In this document: positions 24,624 through 33,552 of the stretch, piece after piece | Layout: each line of letters starts with the position of its first letter | Position numbering within the stretch: position 1 is the first letter of the stretch | Source of the DNA: Streptomyces fumigatiscleroticus | GTDB lineage: Bacteria; Actinomycetota; Actinomycetes; Streptomycetales; Streptomycetaceae | Direction of reading: 5' to 3' | Assembly (NCBI RefSeq): GCF_014647975.1 | Contig: NZ_BMQF01000013.1 | Coordinates: 62,001 to 126,000 of the forward strand | DNA length: 64,000 bases | Translations under genes and position numbers: made by a program | The notes under the pieces: generated by a model | What the model was told of the DNA's origin: nothing | Databases searched by the model: none | What the model saw: the letters and a program-made list of their open reading frames with translations, nothing else

Positions 24624-27491
24624 TCAACGACCCAGCGCTTCGGCCAGCACCTCCGCCAGATGCCTGCCGCGCACCCCGGCCAGCTGGTCCAGCTGCGTCC
24701 GGCAGGAGAAGCCGTCCGCCAGCACCACCGTCCCCTGGGGCGCCTCACGCACCGCCGGCAGCAACTGCTCCTCGGCGCAGGCGGCCGACACCTCGAAGTG
24801 CCCGCGCTCGAAACCGAAGTTGCCCGCCAGTCCGCAGCAGCCGCCGCTCAGCTCACCGGTCAGGCCCGCGGCGGCGCGCAGCCGCCGGTCGGAGGCGTCG
24901 CCGAGGACCGCGTGCTGATGGCAGTGGGTCTGGCCGGCCACCGGACGGTCCACGCGGGGCGGCTCCCACTCGGGGGCCAGCCGCTGAAGCGCCTCGGCGA
25001 AGGTCAGGACACGGGCGGCGAGCCGGGCCGCGCGCGGATCGTCGTGCAGCAGTTCGGGCAGGTCGGTGCGGAGCGCGGCGGCGCAGCTCGGCTCCAGGAC
25101 GACGACCGGGGCGTCCGCCGCCAGCACCGGCTCCATCAGCTCCAGGGTGCGGCGCAGCACCGCCCGCGCCCGGTCGAGCTGACCGGTGGAGACATAGGTC
25201 AGACCGCAGCACACGCGCGCATGACGGGCCGCCAGCAGGGCGGCCGGGGAGGCGGACCGGCCGTCCCCAGCCGGCCGGGGACGCATCCGCGGCGTCGGCG
25301 GCAGCACCACCCGCAGCCCCGCCGCCCGAAGCACCCGGACGGCCGCCCGGCCCACCGACGGCGACAGATGCTCGGTGAAGGTGTCGGGCCACAGGACGAC
25401 CAGCGGGCCGCTGCCCGTGCCCCCCGGCCGGTGCCTGCGCCACCACCGGCTGAACGTCTCCCGCGCCAGCCGCGGGATCTCCCGCTCGGGCGCGATCCCG
25501 CCCACCCTCTTCGCGGCCCGCGCGAGAAGCGGTACGGACGCCAGCGCGTTGAGGACGGCCGCCGTGCGCGTACGACTCACCCAGCGCAGCCACTCGGGCA
25601 GCCGGCCCATGCTGTGGTGGGCGGCCGGACGGCGGCGCCCCGCGTAGTGGTGGTGCAGGAACTCCGCCTTGTACGTGGCCATGTCGACCCCGACCGGGCA
25701 GTCCGAGCGGCACCCCTTGCAGGACAGGCACAGGTCCAGCGCGTCACGGACCTCCTCCGACCGCCAGCCCCCGGTGATCACCTCGCCCGCCAGCATCTCG
25801 TGCAGCAGCCGGGCACGTCCGCGCGTGGAGTGCTCCTCCTCGCCCGTCGCCCGGAAGGAGGGACACATGACGGCGGAACCGGCCACCGACGTCGTACGGC
25901 ACTTGGCGACGCCGACACAGCGCCGTACGGCCGCGGAGAAGTCGCCGCCGTCGGACGGATAGCCGAAGGCGACGTCCACCGGCCGGCGGGGCAGCACGGC
26001 GAAGCGCAGATTGGCGTCCAGGGGCGCGGGCCGGACCAGCATGCCCGGGTTGAGCAGGTCGTCCGGGTCCCAGAGGCCCTTCACGCGCGCGAAGAGGGCG
26101 ACCAGCTCCGGGCCGTACATCTCGGGCAGCAGCTCGGCGCGGGCCTGCCCGTCGCCGTGCTCGCCGGAGAGCGAGCCGCCGTGCGCGGTGACCAGGCCGG
26201 CCAGCTCCTCGGAGAAGCGCCGGAAGCGGGCGACGCCCGCCCGCGTCAGCAGGTCGAAGTCGATACGGACGTGGATGCAGCCGTCCCCGAAGTGGCCGTA
26301 CGGCGTGCCGCGCAGGCCGTGGGCGGCGAGCAGCCCCCGGAAGTCGCGCAGATACGCGCCGAGCCGGGCGGGCGGCACCGCGCAGTCCTCCCAGCCGGGC
26401 CAGGCCTCGGACCCGTCCGGCATCCGGGTCGCCGTACCGCTGGCGTCCTCCCGGATCCGCCACAGAGCACGCTGGTCACCCGCGTCCGTCACGACCACGG
26501 CGTCGACGACGTCGGCCGCGCGGACGACCGCCTCGGCACGCGCGCGTGCCTCCCCGGCCGAGCCCCCGCCCGTCTCCACGAACAGCCAGGCCCCGCCGCG
26601 CGGCAGCCCCGCGGTGGACGGCACCAGGTCGGCCGCCATGCCCTCCACCGTCAGCGGCCCCAGGGGCAGCAGCCCGGCCGCGGCCTCGGCGGCGGCGCTC
26701 TCGTCGGCGTAGCCCAGCACGGCCAGCGCCCGCGCGGGGGGCGCCTGGACCAGCCGCACCACCGCCTCCGTCACCACCCCGAGCGTCCCCTCCGAACCGC
26801 AGAAGGAGCGGGCGACATCGGCACCGCGCTCGGGCAGCAGGGCGTCCAGCGCGTATCCGGAGATACGGCGGGGCAGCTCGGGGAAGCCGGTGCGCAGCCG
26901 CGCCAGCTCGCCGTCGACCAGCCCCCGCAGCCCGTCCGGCGCGCCCGCCCACCCCTGCCCGAGCCGCAACCGCTCCCCGCGCACCGTCTGCACTGCCAGC
27001 TGACGCACGCTGTCCGCGGTGGTGCCCCAGGCCACGGAGTGCGAGCCGCAGGAGTTGTTGCCGATCATGCCGCCGAGCGTGCACCGGCTGTGGGTGGAGG
27101 GGTCGGGCCCGAAGCGCAGCCCGTGCGGGGCGGCGGCCTCCTGGAGCCGGTCCAGCACCAGCCCCGGCTGGACCACCGCCGTACGCGCCTCCGGGTCCAG
27201 CGACACCAGCCGGTTCATGTACCGGGTGAAGTCCAGCACCACACCGGTGCCGGTGGCCTGCCCGGCGATCGACGTCCCGCCGCCGCGCGGCACGACCGGC
27301 ACACCGTGCTCCCGGCACACCGCCACCGCCGCCGCCACGTCGTCGGCGTCCCGGGGCGCCACGACCCCGAGCGGCACCCGGCGGTAGTTGGAGGCGTCCA
27401 TGGTCGTCAGTGCCCGCGCGGCGGCGTCGAAGGCGACGTCGCCGCGCACGGCCGCCAGCAGTCCGCCCCGCAGTTCCCGGAGATCCGTCAT
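24624..27491 (-). CDS. FAD-linked oxidase / Fe-S heterodisulfide-type fusion (D-lactate or glycolate dehydrogenase-like)
   Basis: A 955-residue fusion. Residues about 1-500 form an FAD-binding type 4 (GlcD/Dld-like) dehydrogenase: VPRGGGTSIAGQATGTGVVLD, CTLGGMIGNNSCGSHSVAWGTT, CGSEGTLGVVTEAVV, PYGHFGDGCIHVRIDF and GEHGDGQAR. Residues about 560-700 carry Cys clusters for 4Fe-4S centres (including CLSCKGCRSDCPVGVDM). The C-terminal part has CCG-domain motifs (VVVLEPSCAAALR, GGCCGLAGNFGFE). It probably oxidises a 2-hydroxy acid and passes electrons to the respiratory chain. ATG 27491 gives the usual N-terminus. It is transcribed toward the peptide and exporter genes. Confidence 0.92.
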   Translation of the reverse strand: MTDLRELRGGLLAAVRGDVAFDAAARALTTMDASNYRRVPLGVVAPRDADDVAAAVAVCREHGVPVVPRGGGTSIAGQATGTGVVLDFTRYMNRLVSLDPEARTAVVQPGLVLDRLQEAAAPHGLRFGPDPSTHSRCTLGGMIGNNSCGSHSVAWGTTADSVRQLAVQTVRGERLRLGQGWAGAPDGLRGLVDGELARLRTGFPELPRRISGYALDALLPERGADVARSFCGSEGTLGVVTEAVVRLVQAPPARALAVLGYADESAAAEAAAGLLPLGPLTVEGMAADLVPSTAGLPRGGAWLFVETGGGSAGEARARAEAVVRAADVVDAVVVTDAGDQRALWRIREDASGTATRMPDGSEAWPGWEDCAVPPARLGAYLRDFRGLLAAHGLRGTPYGHFGDGCIHVRIDFDLLTRAGVARFRRFSEELAGLVTAHGGSLSGEHGDGQARAELLPEMYGPELVALFARVKGLWDPDDLLNPGMLVRPAPLDANLRFAVLPRRPVDVAFGYPSDGGDFSAAVRRCVGVAKCRTTSVAGSAVMCPSFRATGEEEHSTRGRARLLHEMLAGEVITGGWRSEEVRDALDLCLSCKGCRSDCPVGVDMATYKAEFLHHHYAGRRRPAAHHSMGRLPEWLRWVSRTRTAAVLNALASVPLLARAAKRVGGIAPEREIPRLARETFSRWWRRHRPGGTGSGPLVVLWPDTFTEHLSPSVGRAAVRVLRAAGLRVVLPPTPRMRPRPAGDGRSASPAALLAARHARVCCGLTYVSTGQLDRARAVLRRTLELMEPVLAADAPVVVLEPSCAAALRTDLPELLHDDPRAARLAARVLTFAEALQRLAPEWEPPRVDRPVAGQTHCHQHAVLGDASDRRLRAAAGLTGELSGGCCGLAGNFGFERGHFEVSAACAEEQLLPAVREAPQGTVVLADGFSCRTQLDQLAGVRGRHLAEVLAEALGR

Positions 27492-27593
27492 GCCCTCAGG
27501 ATGCCCCGGCGCCGGCGCCCCGCCCGGACCACCGACGATCTCCAATTCACCGGCAGAGACTCGAAACCATCGCCTTTCGATCACGAACTCACA

Positions 27594-27599
27594 TATAGT
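27594..27599 (+). promoter_or_regulatory. -10 element of the conservon
   Basis: TATAGT is a near-consensus -10 within an AT-richer patch, 125 bp before the first conservon gene. No strong -35 is seen 17 bp upstream (CGCCTT at best), suggesting an activated or alternative-sigma promoter. Confidence 0.4.
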
Positions 27600-27723
27600 G
27601 ACCGCCAGTTGCGCGCAGGTGTCGGCTCTCCTTCCACAAGAGACCAAACACCCTCATGGAATAGCCCGAGGGCCGCCTCCGGATCGGCGGCGAACGCCCG
27701 CGGACCCGACCGAGGACTCGACG

Positions 27724-29484
27724 ATGACTCCCCCCATGGCCCCCGGCGACCGCCCCACGATCCGCAGCCTGTTGCCCGTCTTCCTGATCAGCGCGGTGTC
27801 CACCGCCCTCGCGGTCGCCGCCGCCGTCCTCCTGGCACCGTCCGCCGCCCGCGGCGCCCTGACGGCGGCCGGCGTCCCGGCCGCCGTACTGCTGTGCGCG
27901 GCCGTCACCGCCGCCGCCCACGGCAGACAGGCGGCCCGGGCGGCACAGCGCCGGCTGGAGAGCGCCACCCAGGACGTCGGCAGGCTGTTGCAGGAACGGG
28001 CGCGGCAGGCCGAGGAGTTCCGCCGGCAGCACGAGCAGCTGAGCGGCGAGCTGACCCGCGAGCGGGCCCGGCTGACGGCCGAGCTGGCCCAGGAGCGGAC
28101 CCGGCTCGCCGACGCCCTCGCCGCCGAGCGGGACCGCCTCGCCGAGGAGCACACGGCCGAGACCGCCCGGCTCGCCGAGGAGCACGCCGCGGAGCGGGCC
28201 CGGCTGACCCGGGAGCACGACCGGCTCGCCGCGGAGCACGTCCGGCTCGCGGCACGGCTGCGGGAGGCCACCAGCGCGCGGGCCGCCGCGCTGTCCGCGA
28301 CCGCGAACGCGGCCGGCCGTATGCAGGCCCTGGCCACGGGCATGCTGGCGGATCTGCGCGCGATGGAGGAGAAGCACACCGACGAGGAGGTCCTCTCCGA
28401 TCTCCTCCACCTCGACCACCGCACCGCGCAGGCCGGACGCCTCGCCGACTCCGTCGCCGTGCTGACCGGCGCCCGCTCGGGCCGCCGCTGGGCCCGGCCC
28501 ATCGGCATGGAGTCCATCCTGCGCGGCGCCATGGGGCGGATCGGCGGCTACCAGCGCGTCAGGATCCACTCCGCCAGCGACACCGCGGTCGCCGGACACG
28601 CCGCCGAGGGCGTCATGCACGCGCTCGCCGAACTCCTCGACAACGCCGCCAACTTCTCGCCGCCGACCGCAGAGGTCCACGTCTACGTCGAGGAGGTGCC
28701 GTCCGGCGTCATCGTCTCGGTGGAGGACAGCGGCCTGGTCATGGGCGAGGCCCAGCTGCGCCGCGCCGAGCGCGCGGTCTCCGGCGAGGTCACCGGCATC
28801 GGCGGCCTCACCGGCACCCGGCTCGGCCTCGCCGTCGTCGGCCGGCTGGCCCGCAGATACGGCCTGAAGGTCTCCTACCGCCCCTCGGCGCGCGGCGGCA
28901 CGGGCGTCCTGATGCTGATCCCGCAGGACATCCTCGTATCCCCGGACGCCCCCACGCTCCCCCGCAACCAGCAGGACGAGCCCCGCAACCAGAACGCAAC
29001 CCCGGACCGCAACCGGACCGCAACCGCGGACCGAACCCCGGACAGATCCCCGGACCGCAACCCGAACGCATCCCCGGACCGCGACCCGGAACCCACCCAC
29101 GACTTCCCGGACCGCTCCACCTCCACCCCCACCTCCACCCCCACCTCCACCTCCACCACGGACGAGTCCGCGGACGAGTCCGCGGACGCGCAGCCGCACG
29201 GCCTGCCCCGGCGCCGCCGCGGCCGCACCCTCGCCGAGGCAGAACGCGCCCGGTCGGCCGACCGCGCCGCCGCCACGTCGCGGCCGGCCCCGACCGCCGA
29301 GGAGACCAAGGCGCGCACCGCCCGCTTCAGCAGCTTCCGCAATGCCGTACGGGGCCCCGGCCCGGGCGAGACCACGCTCCGCGGCGTGGCCGTACCGCCG
29401 CCCCCGGACCCCGACCCGGAGGTCACCCCCTCCGGCACTTCCCAGCCCCTCCTCCCCCACCCGGAAGGCGACACCACCTCATGA
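27724..29484 (+). CDS. cvnA: conservon protein CvnA, sensor histidine kinase-like ATPase
   Basis: A 586-residue membrane protein. Two N-terminal membrane helices (about residues 14-35 and 44-62) are followed by a long charged coiled coil (about 65-195; ERxRLxxEL heptads such as ERARLTAELAQERTRLADAL), a GHKL ATPase domain (about 255-400; N-box ALAELLDNAANFSPP, G-box regions VEDSGLVMG and GTRLGLAVVGRLA), and a disordered tail with DRN/TPDR and TSTP repeats. In conservons this protein pairs with a small GTPase, akin to eukaryotic G-protein signalling. Start ATG 27724; another ATG 12 bp later is possible. Its stop overlaps cvnB (ATGA). Confidence 0.92.
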   Translation: MTPPMAPGDRPTIRSLLPVFLISAVSTALAVAAAVLLAPSAARGALTAAGVPAAVLLCAAVTAAAHGRQAARAAQRRLESATQDVGRLLQERARQAEEFRRQHEQLSGELTRERARLTAELAQERTRLADALAAERDRLAEEHTAETARLAEEHAAERARLTREHDRLAAEHVRLAARLREATSARAAALSATANAAGRMQALATGMLADLRAMEEKHTDEEVLSDLLHLDHRTAQAGRLADSVAVLTGARSGRRWARPIGMESILRGAMGRIGGYQRVRIHSASDTAVAGHAAEGVMHALAELLDNAANFSPPTAEVHVYVEEVPSGVIVSVEDSGLVMGEAQLRRAERAVSGEVTGIGGLTGTRLGLAVVGRLARRYGLKVSYRPSARGGTGVLMLIPQDILVSPDAPTLPRNQQDEPRNQNATPDRNRTATADRTPDRSPDRNPNASPDRDPEPTHDFPDRSTSTPTSTPTSTSTTDESADESADAQPHGLPRRRRGRTLAEAERARSADRAAATSRPAPTAEETKARTARFSSFRNAVRGPGPGETTLRGVAVPPPPDPDPEVTPSGTSQPLLPHPEGDTTS

Positions 29485-29888
29485 CCGGCACGACGACCGC
29501 CGACGAGAAGCTCACCTGGCTGATAGAAGGCCTGCTGGAGCGCACGCCGGGCGCCAGGCACGCGCTCGTGCTGTCCCGTGACGGCCTGAAACTGTGCCGT
29601 ACCCCCGAGCTCTCCGCCGACCAGGCCGACCAGCTCGCCGCCATCGCCGCCGGCATCCAGTCGCTGTCGCACGGCGCCTCGATGGAGTTCGGCGACGGCA
29701 GCGGCGGCGTGCGCTCGGCGATGACCGAGTTCTACGGCGGCGTGCTGTTCATCGTGGAGGCGGGCGAGGGCGCCCATCTGGCCGTCGTCACCACCGAGGA
29801 CGCGGACGCCGGGCTCGTCGGCCACAACATGAGCGAACTCGTCGAGCAGCTCGGCGAGCACCTCACCGCCCGCCCCCGCACCTCATGA
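29481..29888 (+). CDS. cvnB: conservon protein CvnB, roadblock/LC7 domain
   Basis: A 135-residue roadblock/LC7 protein, thought to act as a GTPase regulator for CvnD. The motif GARHALVLSRDGLKLC (about residues 24-39) and the QADQLAAIAAGIQSLSHGAS helix (about 49-68) are typical. Start ATG 29481 overlaps the cvnA stop, and its stop overlaps the cvnC start (ATGA), so translation is coupled. Confidence 0.95.
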   Translation: MTGTTTADEKLTWLIEGLLERTPGARHALVLSRDGLKLCRTPELSADQADQLAAIAAGIQSLSHGASMEFGDGSGGVRSAMTEFYGGVLFIVEAGEGAHLAVVTTEDADAGLVGHNMSELVEQLGEHLTARPRTS

Positions 29889-30232
29889 GCAGGCCTGGCA
29901 GGGACGACTCACCGGACCGTCTCTACACCCTCACCGGGGGACGCAGCCGGTCCGGCCCGGACAACCCCTTCGACCTGGTGACCCTGGTCGTCGCCGAGTG
30001 CGACCCGGTGCCCGGCATGCAGTCCGAGCACGTGGCGATCCTGCGCATGACCGACCGCCCCACGGCGGTCGTGGAGATCGCCGCGGAACTGGGACTGCCG
30101 GTGAGCATCGTCCGCATCCTCCTCGCCGACCTCCTGGCGGCGGGCCGCGTCAGCGCCCGCCACCCCCGCACGGCAGCCGTTCCCGACCCCGACATCCTGG
30201 AGCAGGTGCTCGTTGGACTCCGCAACCTCTGA
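29885..30232 (+). CDS. cvnC: conservon protein CvnC, DUF742
   Basis: A 115-residue DUF742 protein. It shows RLYTLTGGRSRSG (about residues 12-24), a central winged-helix-like region IAAELGLPVSIVRILLADLLAAGRV (about 65-89) and the ending PDILEQVLVGLRNL. Its role in the conservon is not defined; an adaptor or DNA-binding function has been proposed from the fold. It overlaps cvnD by 20 bp. Confidence 0.93.
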   Translation: MSRPGRDDSPDRLYTLTGGRSRSGPDNPFDLVTLVVAECDPVPGMQSEHVAILRMTDRPTAVVEIAAELGLPVSIVRILLADLLAAGRVSARHPRTAAVPDPDILEQVLVGLRNL

Positions 30233-30830
30233 GACGCGCACGCCGCTGGGCGCGTCGGCCGACAACGGCCTCAAGATCGTGGTCGTGGGCGGCTTCGGCG
30301 CCGGCAAGACGACGATGGTCCGCTCGGTCAGCGAGATCCGTCCCCTGAACACCGAGGAGACGATGACGCAGGCCGGCGAGACGGTCGACGACATCAGCGA
30401 GGTGCGCGGCAAGACCTCGACGACCGTCGCCTTCGACTTCGGCCGCATCACGCTCGACGCGCGCAACGTCCTGTACCTCTTCGGCGCCCCGGGCCAGGAA
30501 CGCTTCTGGTTCCTCTGGGACCGCCTGTTCTCGGGCACGCTGGGCGCGGTCGTACTCGTCGACACCCGCCGCATCGACGACTCCTGGTACGCCATCGACC
30601 GCCTGGAGAAGCACGGCACGCCCTTCATCGTGGCCTGCAACGACTTCGGCGGCCCCGCCTTCACCCCGCAGCAGATCCGCGAAGCCCTGGACCTCGACCC
30701 GCACGTACCGCTGGTCACCTGCGACGCCCGCTCCCGCGAGTCCAGCAAGCTGGTCCTGATCACCCTCGTGGAACACATCCAGAACCTCTACGCCGCCCCC
30801 ACGAGAATCCCCCGCCAGGAGCTGGTGTGA
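30213..30830 (+). CDS. cvnD: conservon protein CvnD, Ras-like small GTPase
   Basis: A 205-residue MglA-like GTPase. Walker A GGFGAGKTT is at about residues 26-34, the G3-like segment LFGAPGQERFWFLWD near 88-102 and the G4-like VACNDFGG near 140-147. In conservons it is recruited to the membrane by CvnA and cycles with CvnB. The start is an unusual TTG at 30213, within cvnC. It is followed with a 4-bp overlap by the first P450 gene. Confidence 0.93.
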   Translation: MDSATSETRTPLGASADNGLKIVVVGGFGAGKTTMVRSVSEIRPLNTEETMTQAGETVDDISEVRGKTSTTVAFDFGRITLDARNVLYLFGAPGQERFWFLWDRLFSGTLGAVVLVDTRRIDDSWYAIDRLEKHGTPFIVACNDFGGPAFTPQQIREALDLDPHVPLVTCDARSRESSKLVLITLVEHIQNLYAAPTRIPRQELV

Positions 30831-32053
30831 CCACCCCTGTAGCCCCCGTACCCCTCAGCGGCCCCCGCCTCCAGGAGGACCCGGCCCGGGTGTACCGGGA
30901 GATGCGGCGCGAGCACGGCACCGTCGTCCCGGTGGTGCTCGACGGCGACATCCCGGCCTGGCTGGTGCTCGGCTACCGCGAGCTGCACCAGATCACCGGG
31001 GACCCGGGCCTGTTCAGCCGCGACTCCGACCTGTGGAACCAGTGGGAGAACATCCCCGACGACTGGCCGCTGCTGCCGATGATCGGCCGCAGGCAGAACT
31101 CGATCCTCTACACGGTCGGCGAGCGGCACCGCGAACGCGCCACGATGCTGAGCAACGCTCTTGAGGCCGTGGACCCCTTCGAGCTGCGCTCCTACGCCGA
31201 GAAGTTCGCCGACGAGCTGATCGACGGCATCAGCCCCAAGGGCAGCGCCGACCTCATAGCCGAGTACGCGATGCTCCTGCCGGTCCGCGTACTGGCCCGC
31301 CTGTACGGCTTCGCCGACGACGAGGGCCCGGCCCTGGTCACCGCCCTGAACGACATGATCGACGGTCGCGACAGGGCCATCGCGGGCCAGAGCCACCTCT
31401 TCACGTCCATGACGGACCTGGTGGCGGCCCGCCGCGAGGACCCCGCCGACGACGTCGTCTCCCGCATGCTGGCCGACCCGTCCTCCTTCACCGACGAGGA
31501 GATCGTCCAGGACCTGATGGTGATGATGGCCGCGGGCCACCAGCCGACCGCCGACTGGATCGGCAACTCCCTGCGTCTGATGCTGACGGACGAACGCTTC
31601 GCGGCCTCCCTCTTCGGCGGCCGCAACAGCGTCGCCGAGGCCATGAACGAGGTGCTGTGGGAGGACACCCCGACCCAGAACGTGGCGGGCCGCTGGGCGT
31701 CCCGGGACACCCGGCTGGGCGGCCGCCGCATCCGCGCCGGCGACATGCTGCTGCTCGGCCTCCAGGGCGCCAACTCCGATCCGCAGGTGCGCACCGACGG
31801 CTCGGCCCTGACCGGCGGCAACGGGGCGCACTTCTCCTTCGGCCACGGGGAGCACCGCTGCCCGTTCCCGGCCCAGGAGATCGCCGAGGTGATCGCGCGG
31901 ACGGGCATCGAGGTCGTCCTGGACCGCCTGCCCGACATCGACCTGGCGGTCCCCGCCACCGCACTCGCCCGCCGCCCGTCCCCGTGGCTGCGCGGCCTGA
32001 CGGAACTACCGGTGACGTTCACCCCCACCCCCGCCCTAGGAGGCCTCGCATGA
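30827..32053 (+). CDS. cytochrome P450, CYP157-like (ExxR arginine replaced by Trp)
   Basis: A 408-residue P450. The haem loop FSFGHGEHRCPFPAQ places the axial cysteine at about residue 345, and the I-helix segment is VMMAAGHQPTADWIG. The K-helix, normally ExxR, reads E275-VL-W278 (NEVLWEDTP), so the otherwise near-universal Arg is missing. That is the known hallmark of CYP157, a family found in Streptomyces conservons beside a CYP154. The enzyme's substrate is unknown. GTG 30827 overlaps the cvnD stop; its own stop overlaps the next P450 (ATGA). It is probably the E component of this conservon. Confidence 0.9.
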   Translation: MTTPVAPVPLSGPRLQEDPARVYREMRREHGTVVPVVLDGDIPAWLVLGYRELHQITGDPGLFSRDSDLWNQWENIPDDWPLLPMIGRRQNSILYTVGERHRERATMLSNALEAVDPFELRSYAEKFADELIDGISPKGSADLIAEYAMLLPVRVLARLYGFADDEGPALVTALNDMIDGRDRAIAGQSHLFTSMTDLVAARREDPADDVVSRMLADPSSFTDEEIVQDLMVMMAAGHQPTADWIGNSLRLMLTDERFAASLFGGRNSVAEAMNEVLWEDTPTQNVAGRWASRDTRLGGRRIRAGDMLLLGLQGANSDPQVRTDGSALTGGNGAHFSFGHGEHRCPFPAQEIAEVIARTGIEVVLDRLPDIDLAVPATALARRPSPWLRGLTELPVTFTPTPALGGLA

Positions 32054-33282
32054 CGGTCGGCACGGAAACGGAACAGACCCGCATAGCCCTGGACCCCTTC
32101 GTCAGGGACCTGGACGGCGAGAGCGCGGCCCTGCGCGCAGCCGGCCCCCTGGCACCGGTCGAACTGCCCGGCGGCGTCCCGGTCTGGGCGGTCACCCACC
32201 ACGCGGAGGCCAAACGCCTCCTGACCGACCCCAGAGTCGTGAAGGACATCAACGTCTGGAGCGCCTGGCAGCGCGGCGAGATCGCACCGGACTGGCCCCT
32301 GATCGGCCTGGCCAACCCGGGCCGTTCCATGCTCACCGTCGACGGCGCCGACCACCGCCGCCTGCGCACCCTGGTCGCCCAGGCGCTCACCCCCCGCCGG
32401 GTGGAGCAGATGCGCGCCCGCATCACCGAGCTCACCACCGCCCTGCTGGACGACCTGGCGGAGCAGACCGGCACCGTCGACCTGAAGTCGGCCTTCGCCT
32501 ACCCCCTGCCCATGTACGTCATCGCCGACCTGATGGGCCTGGCCGAACACCGCCTCCCCCGCCTCAAGGAACTCTTCGAGAAGTTCTTCTCGACCCAGAC
32601 TCCGCCGGACGAGGTCCTGACCACCCTCACCGAACTCGCCGGGATCATGCAGACGACGGTCACCGAGAAGCGCGAGAACCCCGGCGACGACCTGACCTCC
32701 GCCCTGATCCAGGCGTCGGAGAACGGCGACCGGCTCACCGACGCGGAGATCGTCTCCACCCTCCAGCTGATGGTCGCGGCGGGCCACGAGACGACGATCT
32801 CGCTCATAGTCAACGCGGTGGTCAACCTCTCCACCCATCCCGACCAGCGCGAACTGGTCCTGACGGGCAAGGCGGAGTGGACCGCCGTCATCGAGGAGAC
32901 CCTCCGCTACTCCACCCCCACCTCCCACGTCCTGATCCGCTTCGCCACGGAGGACATCCCGGTCGGCGACAAGGTGCTCCCGGCCGGAGAGGCGCTGATC
33001 GTCTCGTACGCGGCGATCGGCCGGGACGAACAGGCGCACGGCCCCTCGGCGGGCGTCTTCGACATCACCCGGCAGACCGCCAACCGCCACATCTCCTTCG
33101 GCCACGGCCCGCACGTCTGCCCGGGAGCGGCCCTGTCCCGCCTGGAGGCAGGCGTGGCCCTCCCCGCCCTCTACGCGCGTTTCCCGCAGCTCGACCTGGC
33201 GGTCCCGGCCGCCGAACTCCGCAACAAGCCGGTGGTCACCCAGAACGACCTGTACGAGCTGCCGGTGACTCTCGGCGCCTGA
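32050..33282 (+). CDS. cytochrome P450, CYP154-like
   Basis: A 410-residue soluble P450 with all standard motifs: I-helix AAGHETT (acid-alcohol pair), K-helix EETLRYSTPT (ExxR intact), and haem loop HISFGHGPHVCPGAALSRLEA. It is the last gene of the conservon, translationally coupled to the CYP157-like gene. In Streptomyces, CYP157 and CYP154 genes recur as this pair; natural substrates are mostly unknown, although CYP154 enzymes can hydroxylate varied lipophilic compounds in vitro. No ferredoxin gene is adjacent. Confidence 0.93.
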   Translation: MTVGTETEQTRIALDPFVRDLDGESAALRAAGPLAPVELPGGVPVWAVTHHAEAKRLLTDPRVVKDINVWSAWQRGEIAPDWPLIGLANPGRSMLTVDGADHRRLRTLVAQALTPRRVEQMRARITELTTALLDDLAEQTGTVDLKSAFAYPLPMYVIADLMGLAEHRLPRLKELFEKFFSTQTPPDEVLTTLTELAGIMQTTVTEKRENPGDDLTSALIQASENGDRLTDAEIVSTLQLMVAAGHETTISLIVNAVVNLSTHPDQRELVLTGKAEWTAVIEETLRYSTPTSHVLIRFATEDIPVGDKVLPAGEALIVSYAAIGRDEQAHGPSAGVFDITRQTANRHISFGHGPHVCPGAALSRLEAGVALPALYARFPQLDLAVPAAELRNKPVVTQNDLYELPVTLGA

Positions 33283-33540
33283 CCGGCGCCGCACCCCCCG
33301 GCCACCCGCGGCCGCCCACGGCGGGGAGGGGACGTGTCGGGGGGTGCCCGCCCGCAGCGGCCGGCGCGTCGACACGGGCACCTGTCGGCCAACCGATTCC
33401 GCGCCGGACCGAGGACGGACACCCCCCGGCGCGGCCCCGCTCCACCACCACCGCAGGCACAACGCGAACCCCCACGGGCTTCCGTCCGAAACCCCGTCTC
33501 AGCCGACGGACGACATTTCACCCACGTTTCCCCGAAGAGC

Positions 33541-33546
33541 TAGGCT
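33541..33546 (+). promoter_or_regulatory. putative -10 of serC (leaderless arrangement)
   Basis: TAGGCT lies 6 nt before the GTG start of serC, with TTTCAC about 19 bp further upstream as a weak -35. The closeness to the start codon and the absence of a Shine-Dalgarno suggest a leaderless mRNA. Confidence 0.4.
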
Positions 33547-33552
33547 CCCGTC

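Noticed and set aside
29090..29180. Repeated CACCTCCACC-like sequence as a possible intergenic repeat
   Set aside because: It codes for the TSTPTSTP disordered tail of the conservon sensor and lies inside the gene.
24555..29888. A very long open frame of more than 1700 codons on the plus strand
   Set aside because: Its first part is antisense to the FAD/Fe-S oxidase and its second part shadows the conservon sensor; composition is Arg/Pro-rich and has no domain. It is a GC-rich shadow except for its last 135 codons, which are cvnB.
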